Both the position numbers and the translations under genes were made by a program. Below, piece by piece: positions 36,431 to 45,949 of a stretch of 64,000 nucleotides of DNA. The notes under the pieces were generated by a model. That model was not told where the DNA came from, made no database searches, and saw only the letters and a list, made by a program, of their open reading frames with translations. Every line of letters begins with the position of its first letter. Within the stretch, counting starts at the first letter, position 1. Source of the DNA: Croceibacterium aestuarii (lineage in GTDB: Bacteria > Pseudomonadota > Alphaproteobacteria > Sphingomonadales > Sphingomonadaceae); the NCBI RefSeq assembly GCF_030657335.1, contig NZ_CP131039.1, positions 2,062,501 through 2,126,500 on the forward strand. The letters are read 5' to 3'.

Positions 36431-36732
36431 TGACGGCGCTGCTTTGCGACCCGCGCGGGAAACTCCCGCGCGAGGCCGAACCCTACCGCACCATCGGGCC
36501 GTTCGATGCCGACAGACTGCCCGGCGGGATTCGCGCCGTGCATCGGCTCAAACCGGGCGCCTGGGGCAAGCTGGCATTGACCGAAGGGGCCTTGCGCTTC
36601 GTCTGGGACGATGCGGTGGGCGGCGTGGAGCACTTGACCGCACCCGCCGAATTGGTGATCCCGCCCCAGACTCCACACCACGTGGAGGGCGAGGGACCCT
36701 TCACGGTCACGATCACCTTCTACGCCGCTTAG
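36430..36732 (+). CDS. DUF1971 family protein
   Basis: Predicted 100-residue single-domain cupin-like protein. LPREAEPYRTIGPFDADRLPGGIRAVHRLKPGAWGKLALTEG and PPQTPHHVEGEGPFTVTITFY match DUF1971, the domain also fused to TehB-like tellurite proteins. The PxxxHHV segment could bind metal. In alphaproteobacteria this family often sits beside Rrf2 regulators and haemoglobins, as here. A function in nitrosative stress is inferred only. Confidence 0.85.
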   Translation: MTALLCDPRGKLPREAEPYRTIGPFDADRLPGGIRAVHRLKPGAWGKLALTEGALRFVWDDAVGGVEHLTAPAELVIPPQTPHHVEGEGPFTVTITFYAA

Positions 36733-37895
36733 CGGAAGCGCAGGTTGTCGGGCGTGAGCTGGGCTAGGCTGGTCTTGCCCATCAGCTTCATGTCGCGGAG
36801 GATCTCGTCGCGCAGCAGGCCGATCGCGCGCTCGACGCCGGGCTGGCCGGCGGCGGCGAGGGCGTAGAGGTAGAGCCGTCCGCCCGATACCGCCTTTGCG
36901 CCGAGGCTGAGCGCCTTGAGCACATGGGTGCCGCGGCGCACTCCGCCGTCGAGGATGACCTCGACCTTGTCGCCGACCGCGTCGACCACCTCGGCCAGCT
37001 GGTCGAAGGGCGCGCGGCTACCGTCGAGCTGGCGGCCGCCGTGGTTGGAGAGGTAGATCGCATCGACTCCCATCGCCGCCGCGCGGCGCGCGTCGCCTAC
37101 CGACATCACCCCCTTCAATGCAAACTTGCCGCCCCAGTCGTCGCGCAGCTTTTCCGCCGCCTTCCAGTCCATCGCCGGATCGAGCATCTCGGTGAAGTAG
37201 CTCTGGATCGAGCTCGACACGTCGCTGCCGGCGGAAACGTGGGCTTCGAGATTGGGAAGGGAGAACTTCTCGCGGAAGAAGTAATCGAGCGCCCAGCGCG
37301 GCTTGCTGGCGTAGCTCCATGCGCTTGCCGGGGTAATCTTGGGCGGACTGGTGAAGCCGGTTGCCTTGCAGCGTTCGCGGTTGCCCCCGACGTTGGCGTC
37401 GACCGTCAGCGTCACCGCATCGAACTTCGCCGTCCGCGCCATCTCCAGCAGCGCCGCATTGAGCCCTTTGTCGCGGTGGTAATAGTACTGCAGCATCTTC
37501 GGACCCGAGAAACGCCGGCCGATCTCCTCGACGCTCACGCTGGCGAGGCTCGATATGCCGAACCACAAGCTGAATTTCTCCGCCACCGCAGCCACCGCGC
37601 GCTCACCCTGCCAGTGGAACAGCCGCTGCAGCGCCGTGGGACTGAGCATCAGCGGCAGCGGGGTCGTCTTGCCGAGCACGGTAACCGAGGTGTCCACGCT
37701 CTCCACGTCGACCAGTACGTCGGGCACAAGGTCGACATCGTCGAAAGCCGCCGTGTTGCGATCCTTGGTCACCTCGTCGTCGCCGCCGCCGTCGATGTAG
37801 TGGAACACCGGGAAGGGCAGCCGGCGCTGCGCCAGCTCGCGAAAGTCCGCGACGTTGCGACAATCTTCCAGCTTGCGGATGGCCCCGATCTTCAT
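36729..37895 (-). CDS. FMN-dependent alpha-hydroxy-acid (L-lactate) dehydrogenase
   Basis: Predicted 388-residue flavoenzyme oxidising L-lactate or a related 2-hydroxy acid. It has the family TIM-barrel markers: FHYIDGGGDDEVT at the FMN site, PLMLSPTALQRLFHWQGE, LTVDANVGGNRERC, and the catalytic His in SNHGGRQLDGS followed by VILDGGVRRGTHVLKALSLGAKAVSGGR. AGAGG precedes ATG 37895. The downstream end overlaps the DUF1971 gene convergently by 4 bp. It could equally be glycolate- or mandelate-type. No lactate permease gene is adjacent. Confidence 0.9.
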   Translation of the reverse strand: MKIGAIRKLEDCRNVADFRELAQRRLPFPVFHYIDGGGDDEVTKDRNTAAFDDVDLVPDVLVDVESVDTSVTVLGKTTPLPLMLSPTALQRLFHWQGERAVAAVAEKFSLWFGISSLASVSVEEIGRRFSGPKMLQYYYHRDKGLNAALLEMARTAKFDAVTLTVDANVGGNRERCKATGFTSPPKITPASAWSYASKPRWALDYFFREKFSLPNLEAHVSAGSDVSSSIQSYFTEMLDPAMDWKAAEKLRDDWGGKFALKGVMSVGDARRAAAMGVDAIYLSNHGGRQLDGSRAPFDQLAEVVDAVGDKVEVILDGGVRRGTHVLKALSLGAKAVSGGRLYLYALAAAGQPGVERAIGLLRDEILRDMKLMGKTSLAQLTPDNLRFR

Positions 37896-37980
37896 CGGCA
37901 AGCCTCTTAACGCCGCCGCCGCGTTCGACAAGCGCATGAGCGGGCCCGACGAACGGCATGGCGTTCACCTGGAATTCAGT

Positions 37981-37998
37981 TTACGAATGTAATCGTAA
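37981..37998. promoter_or_regulatory. Predicted BlaI-type operator
   Basis: TTACGA-N6-TCGTAA is a perfect 6-6-6 inverted repeat in the 136-bp gap before the BlaI-like gene, 34 bases ahead of its start. BlaI/MecI repressors bind such dyads with TAC/GTA half-sites at their own promoters, so autoregulation is likely. Confidence 0.55.
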
Positions 37999-38031
37999 GT
38001 CTCAGGGATATCAGATTGAGGGAGTTTCGCG

Positions 38032-38421
38032 ATGGCCGGCGCCAAGCCCGACCCGGGTGAACGGATTAGCGATGCCGAGCATGCCGTGATGGAGGCGCTG
38101 TGGCGGCAGAGCCCGCGCACCGCCGCGGAAGTGTGCGACGAGGTCTGCGAACAGCGCGGCTGGAGCCTGGCCACGGTCAAGACGCTCCTCAGCCGCCTGG
38201 TCACCAAGGAAGCCATCGCCGCCGAGCCCGATGGCCGCCGGTTCCTCTACTCTCCGCTGGTCGAACGCGCCGAGTACGTCGGGGGCGAATCCCGCCGCCT
38301 GGTCGACCGCCTGTTCGGCGGCCGCGCCGCCCCGCTGTTCGCCCATCTGGCCGAGCAGGAGGCCCTTAGCGAGGACGACATCGCCGCGATCGAAAAGCTG
38401 CTGAAGGAGCTCCGCAAATGA
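38032..38421 (+). CDS. BlaI/MecI/CopY family repressor
   Basis: Predicted 129-residue winged-helix repressor. ISDAEHAVMEALWRQSPRTAAEVCDEV and SLATVKTLLSRLVTKEAIAAEPDGRRFLYSPLVERAEYV give the DNA-binding domain and the site near which BlaR-type proteases cut. ETV-like TV-KTLL in the recognition helix matches the family. It overlaps the M56 peptidase gene by 4 bp (ATGA), so the two form a repressor-protease pair. A predicted operator lies upstream. Confidence 0.9.
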   Translation: MAGAKPDPGERISDAEHAVMEALWRQSPRTAAEVCDEVCEQRGWSLATVKTLLSRLVTKEAIAAEPDGRRFLYSPLVERAEYVGGESRRLVDRLFGGRAAPLFAHLAEQEALSEDDIAAIEKLLKELRK

Positions 38422-39911
38422 GCACCTGGCTGATCGACACCGCGCTCTACACCGGCCTGCTGATCGCCGCCGTGATGCTGCTACGCCGCCCCGTCTCGCG
38501 GATCTTCGGGCCGACCATGGCCTACGCGCTGTGGGCCCTGCCGCTGCTGCGCCTGTTCCTGCCGCCGATCGTTCTGCCCGCCAGCCTGGCGCCGCAGGCC
38601 GAGGCTGCCCCGGCGCTGGCCGCTGCCGCGCCGCAGGCCTCGCCTCTGCTGGCGGAAGCGCTGGCGAACCCGGCTGGGGCCGAGCCCGCTTTTGACTGGC
38701 AGCCGCTGGTGCTGGCCGTGTGGCTGGTCGGCGCCGCGCTGCTGCTTGCCTGGCGGCTGTCGAATTACCGCCGGATGCGCCTGGAAGTGCTGCACCGCGC
38801 CCGCCCCGTCGGCGAGGTCGGCAGGATCAGGCTGGTCGAATCGCCTGCCGTCAACTCGCCGGTCGCCTTCGGGGTGTTCGACAAGGTCGTCGCGCTGCCC
38901 ACCGCGTTCATGGCGATGGAAGACCGCCAGGCGCGCGATCTCGCCATCGCCCACGAGCTGGCGCACCACAGGGGGCACGATATCGCCGCGAACTTCGCCG
39001 CCCAGCCGCTGCTCGCGCTGCACTGGTTCAACCCGATCGCCTGGGCCGGCTGGCGCGCCATGCGGCGCGACCAGGAGGCGGCCTGCGACGCCCGCGTGGT
39101 TGCCGGCCGCGAAGGCTGGGAGCGCGCGCAGTACGCCAATGTCATCGCCGGTTTCGCCACCGGTCCGCGGCTCGCGCTGGCGGCGCCGATGGCTTGCCCG
39201 ATGCTGCGCGAGAAATCGATCATCCACCGTTTGAGGAGCCTGTCCATGTCCGATGTTTCGCGCCGCCGCCGCCTGGCCGGGCGGTTGCTGCTCGGCGCCG
39301 CCGCCGTCGCCCTGCCGCTGACCGCCTCGGTTTCCTACGCCGCCGGTCAGCCCGACGAGATCGAACCGGTCGAACTCGCCCCTTCGCCGCCTCCGGCGCC
39401 GCCCCCTGCGCCGGAGGCCCCCGCGGCCCCCGAAGCTCCGGCTGCGCCCGCCGCTCCGGAAGCGCCCGCGGCGCTCAAGCTCAAGCGCGTCGACGGGTCG
39501 CTGAGCGAGGCTCGGCGCAAGCATTTTGGCGAGATGGCCAGCAAGTTCCAGTCGAAGGACTTGGCCCGGCTCGCCGAGGCGCAGGCGCAGCTCGCCACGA
39601 AGCAGGCCGAGATGGCTCGGCAGATGGCGGAAAAGCAGGCCGCCTGGACCCAGGCGCACATGCCGCTGATCGAGGAGCGCTGCGACGACCAGGGCACCAC
39701 GACCCGCCAATGGACCGACTCGTCGGGCCGGCAGCACATCATGATCTGCGAGCGGGCGATCGAGAAGCTCGCCAGCCGCAGTGCTGCGATGGGCCTGCGC
39801 CAGGCGCGCGAATCGATTGCCAGCAACCGCGAATTGAGCGCCGACATCCGCAACGAAGTGCTCGAGGAGCTCGATTCCGAGATCGAGCGCATCGAACGCG
39901 GCGATAGCTGA
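38418..39911 (+). CDS. M56 (BlaR1-type) membrane metallopeptidase
   Basis: Predicted 497-residue inner-membrane protease. It has N-terminal helices and the zinc motif HELAHHRGHD (HELAH at 179-183), then EAACDARVV (third ligand region) and a further helix near 300. The C-terminal part is a Pro/Ala-rich spacer (~320-355) and a charged helical domain, not a penicillin-binding sensor. It probably inactivates the BlaI-like repressor in response to an unknown envelope signal. Beta-lactam sensing is unlikely without the sensor domain. Confidence 0.88.
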   Translation: MSTWLIDTALYTGLLIAAVMLLRRPVSRIFGPTMAYALWALPLLRLFLPPIVLPASLAPQAEAAPALAAAAPQASPLLAEALANPAGAEPAFDWQPLVLAVWLVGAALLLAWRLSNYRRMRLEVLHRARPVGEVGRIRLVESPAVNSPVAFGVFDKVVALPTAFMAMEDRQARDLAIAHELAHHRGHDIAANFAAQPLLALHWFNPIAWAGWRAMRRDQEAACDARVVAGREGWERAQYANVIAGFATGPRLALAAPMACPMLREKSIIHRLRSLSMSDVSRRRRLAGRLLLGAAAVALPLTASVSYAAGQPDEIEPVELAPSPPPAPPPAPEAPAAPEAPAAPAAPEAPAALKLKRVDGSLSEARRKHFGEMASKFQSKDLARLAEAQAQLATKQAEMARQMAEKQAAWTQAHMPLIEERCDDQGTTTRQWTDSSGRQHIMICERAIEKLASRSAAMGLRQARESIASNRELSADIRNEVLEELDSEIERIERGDS

Positions 39912-39969
39912 TCGAGTCGAGGGGGTAACACCCCCCGAACCGGATCGGCGCGTCCGTTCCGGTCCCTGG

Positions 39970-40003
39970 GCGGCGGGAGAACTTCGGGGTCTCTCGCCGC
40001 TTT
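39970..40003 (+). terminator. Terminator hairpin after the BlaI/M56 unit
   Basis: GCGGCGGGAGA (39970-39980) pairs with TCTCTCGCCGC (39990-40000) over 11 bp with one G-T wobble and a 9-base loop, followed by TTT. It lies 58 bp past the M56 stop, in the gap before the converging metallopeptidase gene. Confidence 0.6.
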
Positions 40004-40025
40004 GCGTAGGGCGGCGAGGGCGGCT

Positions 40026-40883
40026 TCAGCCCTGGATTATGCGATCGCACTGCGTGTCGTCGGCGCTCTCCATGCCCAGCCTGAGCGCTTGCATGCGCTG
40101 CTGGCTGGTGCCGTGGGTGAAGTTTTCGGAGCTCACCTGGCCGTGCGTCAGGGTGTCGTCGCCGATCGCGTTGGCCGCAGTCATGCCTTCCTCGAAGTCG
40201 CCCGGCTCGATCAGGTTGCGGTTCTTGCCCGCCCAGACCCCGGCGTAGCAGTCCGCCTGCAGCTCCATCCGCACCGACAGGGCGTTGGCCTGGCGCGGAT
40301 TGGCCTGCATCGCACTCTGCATCTGCCCGGCCAGCCCGGTGAGGTTCTGGATGTGGTGGCCGTATTCGTGGGCGATGACGTAATAGCGCGCGAAGTCGCC
40401 CCTGGCGCCGAGCTGGCGGTCCATCGTGTCATAGAAGCTGGTATCGATGTAGATGCCTTCGTCGGCCGGGCAGTAGAACGGCCCCATCGAGGCCTGCGCC
40501 GCGCCGCAGCCCGAGCGCGTTCCGCCCTGGTAAAAGACCAGCGTGGGCTGTCGAAAGGCGATCCCGGCGCGTTGGAATGGCGGCGCCCAGGTCTGGTCGA
40601 GCGAGGCGAGGGCGTTGCAGGCCTCGGTGGCGTACTGGTTGTCGTCGCAGATCTGGGCCGCGCTCTCGTCCGAGGGGCCCTGCGTGATCTGCCCGTCCGC
40701 CTGCTGGGTGTTTTCGAGCGTGCCGAGCATCTGCCCCGGGTCGACCCCGAACACCAGCGCGGCGATGAGGACGATGACGATACCGCCGCAGCCGAGGCCG
40801 CCGGCCCCGCCGGGCAGCCCGCCGCCGCCGCCGCCGCCGCGGCGCACGTTGATACTTCCCGGATTGAACGGATTGAGCCGCAC
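40026..40883 (-). CDS. Neutral zinc metallopeptidase (YpfJ family)
   Basis: Predicted 285-residue membrane-anchored protein. A Gly-rich N-terminal linker is followed by one membrane helix (GCGGIVIVLIAALVFG) and the zincin domain: FYCPADEGIYIDTSFY, YVIAHEYGHHIQNLTG (HExxH) and ELQADCYAGVWA with the further ligand region. This matches PF04228 putative neutral zinc metallopeptidases of unknown substrate. The GTG at 40883 has GGGGAAAGG upstream, deciding the start. Confidence 0.9.
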   Translation of the reverse strand: MRLNPFNPGSINVRRGGGGGGGLPGGAGGLGCGGIVIVLIAALVFGVDPGQMLGTLENTQQADGQITQGPSDESAAQICDDNQYATEACNALASLDQTWAPPFQRAGIAFRQPTLVFYQGGTRSGCGAAQASMGPFYCPADEGIYIDTSFYDTMDRQLGARGDFARYYVIAHEYGHHIQNLTGLAGQMQSAMQANPRQANALSVRMELQADCYAGVWAGKNRNLIEPGDFEEGMTAANAIGDDTLTHGQVSSENFTHGTSQQRMQALRLGMESADDTQCDRIIQG

Positions 40884-40987
40884 TGCCTTTCCCCAAACCT
40901 GCCGTGCCGGGTCGAGAAAGGGCTGGACCTGCCCGCCCGTTCGGGCTTTTCCCGCTGCACCGCCAACCAACTCGCAAGGAGTCGATA

Positions 40988-41743
40988 ATGTTCCTCTCAG
41001 GCAAGCGCGCCCTCGTCACCGGATCGACCTCGGGGATCGGCCTGGCGATAGCCCGCGCGCTGCGCGCCGAGGGGGCCGACGTCGTGCTCAACGGCTTCGG
41101 CGACGAGGCCGAAATCGCCGCGCTCTGCGCCGAGCTGGGCGCGCAGCACGTCGGAGCCGACCTGACCACGACGGCGGGCTGCGAAGCCCTGATGGACGAA
41201 GCCGGTCCGGTCGATGTTCTCGTCAACAACGCCGGAATGCAGTTCGTCTCGCCGGTCGAGGACTTTCCGCCCGAGAAGTGGGAAAGGATCATCGCGCTCA
41301 ACCTGTCGGCCGCCTTCCACACCTCCCGCCTCGCCGTGCCGCACATGAAGGCGCAGGGCTGGGGCCGGATCATCAACACCGCCAGCGCGCACTCGAAGGC
41401 GGCGAGCCCGTTCAAGGCCGCTTACGTCGCCGCCAAGCACGGCATCGACGGGCTGACCAAGGTGCTCGCGCTCGAACTGGCCGAACACGGCATCACCGCC
41501 AACTGCATCAGCCCGGGCTACGTCTGGACCCCGCTGGTCGAGAACCAGATCCCCGACACGATGGCGGCGCGGAATATGACCCGCGAGCAGGTGATGAACG
41601 ACGTTCTGCTGGCCGGGCAGCCGACCAAGAAGTTCGTCCAGGTTGAGGAAGTCGCGGCGCTGGCGGTGTTCCTGTGCCGCGACGTGGCGCAGAACATTAC
41701 TGGGGCGAACTACTCGATCGATGGCGGGTGGACGGCGAAGTAG
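40988..41743 (+). CDS. 3-hydroxybutyrate dehydrogenase
   Basis: Predicted 251-residue SDR enzyme oxidising 3-hydroxybutyrate to acetoacetate with NAD+. It has the TGSTSGIGLAIARAL cofactor motif, NNAGMQFVSPVEDFP, SAHSKAASPFKAAYVAAKHG (catalytic Ser, Tyr-x3-Lys) and ANCISPGYVWTPLVENQIPD, whose Q-I-P-D-x-A/M region is typical of HbdH. AAGGAG lies 6 bases before the ATG. No polyhydroxybutyrate gene is adjacent, and a palindrome lies 7 bp after the stop. Confidence 0.92.
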   Translation: MFLSGKRALVTGSTSGIGLAIARALRAEGADVVLNGFGDEAEIAALCAELGAQHVGADLTTTAGCEALMDEAGPVDVLVNNAGMQFVSPVEDFPPEKWERIIALNLSAAFHTSRLAVPHMKAQGWGRIINTASAHSKAASPFKAAYVAAKHGIDGLTKVLALELAEHGITANCISPGYVWTPLVENQIPDTMAARNMTREQVMNDVLLAGQPTKKFVQVEEVAALAVFLCRDVAQNITGANYSIDGGWTAK

Positions 41744-41750
41744 TCTCGAC

Positions 41751-41774
41751 AGTGTATTGGTCATCCAATACACT
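41751..41774. promoter_or_regulatory. Perfect 10-bp inverted repeat (possible operator)
   Basis: Arms AGTGTATTGG (41751-41760) and CCAATACACT (41765-41774) flank a TCAT centre. There is no T-run, so it is not a classical terminator. TTGG-TCAT-CCAA resembles FadR/GntR-type half-sites. It lies directly between the 3-hydroxybutyrate dehydrogenase stop and the zinc-ribbon gene start. Confidence 0.5.
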
Positions 41775-41793
41775 CCTTGCAGGAGGAATTTCG

Positions 41794-42183
41794 ATGGCCG
41801 ACTGCCCCAAATGCCGCACCCTGATGACGCGCGGCTATCTCTATTCGCCCGACACCGGCGGGCGCGTCAAAGTGATGGACGGGGAACCTGGGCTCTGGAA
41901 GACGCTCACCGGAATGGGTGGGAAATCCGCCGACCTGGCGGTTTTGCGTTGCAGCAAATGCGGTTTCGTGGAGCTTTACGCCGATCCGAATGTGAAGCCC
42001 GAAAAGACCCTGGAATCGATCGACGAGGAAAACGAACGGCTTCGCAGTCTCGTCACTCGGCTGCAGGACCGGGTCGAGACGCTCGAAACCATCGCCACGG
42101 ACCCCGCCGAGAGAACCGCGCGCGAAATCGAGGCGCTTCGCCAGCTTCCCGACACGCGGGGCGAAAAGCAAGGCGATTCCTAG
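41794..42183 (+). CDS. Zinc-ribbon and coiled-coil small protein
   Basis: Predicted 129-residue soluble protein. Two Cys pairs (CPKC at 4-7 and CSKC at 53-56) frame a zinc ribbon in its first 60 residues; a helical, Glu/Arg-rich coiled coil (ENERLRSLVTRLQDRVETLETIA) follows. The layout resembles PF20097-type proteins of unknown function. AGGAGGAA precedes the ATG by 7 bases, so it is clearly translated. The palindrome just upstream may regulate it. Confidence 0.75.
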   Translation: MADCPKCRTLMTRGYLYSPDTGGRVKVMDGEPGLWKTLTGMGGKSADLAVLRCSKCGFVELYADPNVKPEKTLESIDEENERLRSLVTRLQDRVETLETIATDPAERTAREIEALRQLPDTRGEKQGDS

Positions 42184-42225
42184 ACGCAGGCGCTGCGCCT
42201 TCGTTCAATCTGTCCGCCCCTCTAG

Positions 42226-43743
<1,518 letters not shown>

Positions 43744-43776
43744 AGGGCGGGAAAGCTGTCAGTCTGATAACGACCC

Positions 43777-44172
43777 TTAGCTGCCGTTTGGCAGGGGAAT
43801 GAAGTTGGGATAGCCTTCTAGGCAAGTGCTGCCGACTGATTGGCAACCGAGCGCTTTTTCCATTTGGTCCCTGACAGCTTCAAGAGTGCGGCAAGGCACC
43901 CCCATTTCGGCCTCCAAATAAACGTCAGGTCGAGGTTCGAGTTTGACAGAAGCCATTAGCAGCCGCTCGAATTCCTGATTGCTAATTTTGCTACCGTTCC
44001 AAAAAATCTCGCCCTTGTGATCCAACGTCACTCTGTCCCAGAGCGTATGTAATCCGGGCCCGAACGTTGGCTTTTGCCAATGGCTTCGCGCCGCTGTGCA
44101 AGCTTGCTGCTCGGCGCGGGAGCAACCCGACTGCAAGAGCGCGGTCAGAGCCAAAGCCAACAGCAACCTCAT
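43777..44172 (-). CDS. ExbD/TolR-like small lipoprotein
   Basis: Predicted 131-residue envelope protein. The lipoprotein signal MRLLLALALTALLQSGC is followed by a Cys-containing domain, including GEIFWNGSKISNQEFERLL and PDVYLEAEMGVPCRTLEAVRDQMEKA, which resembles the periplasmic beta-alpha fold of ExbD/TolR. Four further Cys could form disulfides. Base composition is lower in GC than its neighbours. The ATG at 44172 fits the lipobox; longer frames run through dispersed repeats and are rejected. Function unknown. Confidence 0.7.
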   Translation of the reverse strand: MRLLLALALTALLQSGCSRAEQQACTAARSHWQKPTFGPGLHTLWDRVTLDHKGEIFWNGSKISNQEFERLLMASVKLEPRPDVYLEAEMGVPCRTLEAVRDQMEKALGCQSVGSTCLEGYPNFIPLPNGS

Positions 44173-44707
44173 AACCTGATGGATGACATACCGAATGTCC
44201 GCTTTCCACCCAATTCCGGCCATTCCCCCATCGTCATGCTGAACTTGGTTCAGCATCCATGCGGCTAGGTGACGGCGGATGTGGCGACATGAATCCTCGA
44301 CTTGAGCGGTGCTTGCGTAAACAAGTTCGGGATGACGGTGCCTTGTTGGTGCCGTCCTCCCGAGGTTGCGGTTTAGTCTCTTCCTCGTCACCCCGGGCTT
44401 GGCCCGGGGTCCAGCTTCCTTCCTGCGCGGTGTCGCGCAAGCGGGACCCAGGCCCGGGGGCCGGAGTGACGAAGTTGGCGGGCTCTGGCAGCGCGGGCGA
44501 AAGGCTTTCCTACATGGCCGCAATCTGACAGGGCGACGGCATGCCCGATCTGAACCGCCGCATGACCACCGTGGAAAATATGCAGCAAGCGAAAGCCACA
44601 CTGCGTCGTTTCGGTATGCGCCGTAAGACGTTGATAGAATGGCGCTTCATGTCCAAAAGCCACACATTTCTTCCCCCGCTTTCGCGGTCCACGAGTGGTG
44701 CCGCACA
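44173..44707. repeat. Gene-free gap with two composite palindromic elements
   Basis: No credible gene is present. One element spans about 44236-44337: its left hairpin has 9-bp arms ATGCTGAAC and GTTCAGCAT, and a degenerate partner (AACAAGTTCGGGATGACG) lies near its right end. A second element spans about 44390-44470: arms ACCCCGGGC and GCCCGGGGT (44390-44410), then an inverted companion ending GGCCCGGGGGCC and CGGAGTGAC. Both are of the dispersed REP/BIME-like type seen in many alphaproteobacteria. The rest of the gap (44471-44707) shows nothing else. Confidence 0.75.
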
Positions 44708-45889
44708 ATGACCCCCGCCGCCCGAGTCCAGTCCTCGATCGAGCTGCTCGATTCGGTGATCGAAGCCGCGCGTACGAAGGGCGCGCCGGCCGACCGCATC
44801 CTCGCCGAATGGTTCCGGAACAACCGTTTCGCCGGGTCGAAGGACCGGAGGGCGATCCGTGAACTCGTCTATGGAGCGATCCGTGCCTGCGGGCCGCTTC
44901 CCGAAAACGGGCGCGCCGCGATGTTGCGGCTGGCGCAGGAGGATGCGGCGCTGACGGGGCTGTTCGACGGGTCGAACTATGGCCCGGCGGCGATTGGTCC
45001 GGGCGAGGCGGTCGCGGAGGGCGGCATCGCCCCGGCGTGGCTGGCCGATCGGCTCTCTGCCTCGGACATCGCCGGGCCCGATGCGGAAGCGCTACTCGGC
45101 CGCGCGCCGCTCGACATCCGGGTCAACACGCTTAAGGCGAGCCGCGACGACCTGGAGCTTCCGGCCGAAGCGCGCCCCGTCGAAGCCCCGCAGGGCTTGC
45201 GCCTGCCGCCCGGGACGCCGGTCGAGCAGTGGCCCGCCTATCAGGACGGCCTGATCGAGGTGCAGGACGGGGGCAGCCAGCTCGCTTGCGAGGCGGTCGC
45301 CGCGCGGCCGGGCGAGACGGTGATCGACCTGTGCGCCGGTGCGGGCGGCAAGACCCTCGCGCTGGCCGCGGCCATGGCCAACGGCGGAACCCTGGTGGCG
45401 GCAGACACCGATCGCGGCCGCCTTTCGCACCTCGCCCCGCGGGCCGAGCGCGCCGGGGCGCTGATAGCCGAGACCGTGCTGCTCGATCCGGGCCGCGAAC
45501 TGGCAGCGCTAGAGGCATGGCGCGGCAAGGCCGACGCAGTGCTGGTCGATGCGCCCTGTTCGGGGACCGGGACCTGGCGGCGCAATCCCGAGGCGCGCTG
45601 GCGGCTGACCCCCGACGAGCTGGAGCGATTTGCGAAAACCCAGGCGCACCTGCTTGAAATAACGAGCGAACTGGTCAGACCCGGTGGGCGGCTTGTGTAT
45701 GTCGTCTGTTCGCTGCTCGACGGCGAGGGGACCGACCGCGTCGCCGCCTTTCTCGCGGCGCACGAAGGCTGGCGGGCCGAACCGCCGGAACTGCCGCTCG
45801 GCCGCGCGCGGGGCTCGGGCCTGCGCCTGACACCGTTTCACGACGGCACGGACGGATTTTTCATCGCACGTCTAGAAAAGCCGTGTTAG
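44708..45889 (+). CDS. RsmB-family 16S rRNA m5C methyltransferase
   Basis: Predicted 393-residue SAM-dependent enzyme, probably methylating C967-type cytosines of 16S rRNA. The N-terminal NusB-like helical region (WFRNNRFAGSKDRRAIRELVYG) is followed by the catalytic domain with VIDLCAGAGGKTLALAAAM (SAM site), DAPCSGTGTWRRNPEARW (motif IV Cys) and LVYVVCSLLDGEG (motif VI nucleophile Cys). Both catalytic Cys are intact. ATG 44708 starts the domain directly after the repeat gap; the exact target base is inferred. Confidence 0.9.
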   Translation: MTPAARVQSSIELLDSVIEAARTKGAPADRILAEWFRNNRFAGSKDRRAIRELVYGAIRACGPLPENGRAAMLRLAQEDAALTGLFDGSNYGPAAIGPGEAVAEGGIAPAWLADRLSASDIAGPDAEALLGRAPLDIRVNTLKASRDDLELPAEARPVEAPQGLRLPPGTPVEQWPAYQDGLIEVQDGGSQLACEAVAARPGETVIDLCAGAGGKTLALAAAMANGGTLVAADTDRGRLSHLAPRAERAGALIAETVLLDPGRELAALEAWRGKADAVLVDAPCSGTGTWRRNPEARWRLTPDELERFAKTQAHLLEITSELVRPGGRLVYVVCSLLDGEGTDRVAAFLAAHEGWRAEPPELPLGRARGSGLRLTPFHDGTDGFFIARLEKPC

Positions 45890-45949
45890 CCTTATGACAT
45901 TATGACCGAAGCCGGACCTCCGCCGAAGTTCGCGCTCAAGGAGTTCGCG

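Noticed and set aside
41751-41774. Terminator for the 3-hydroxybutyrate dehydrogenase gene
   Set aside because: The stem is AT-moderate, has a 4-base loop and no T-run; an operator reading is preferred.
44173-44601. Longer N-terminus for the ExbD-like lipoprotein
   Set aside because: It runs through dispersed palindromes and precedes a clear lipoprotein signal; the start at 44172 fits better.
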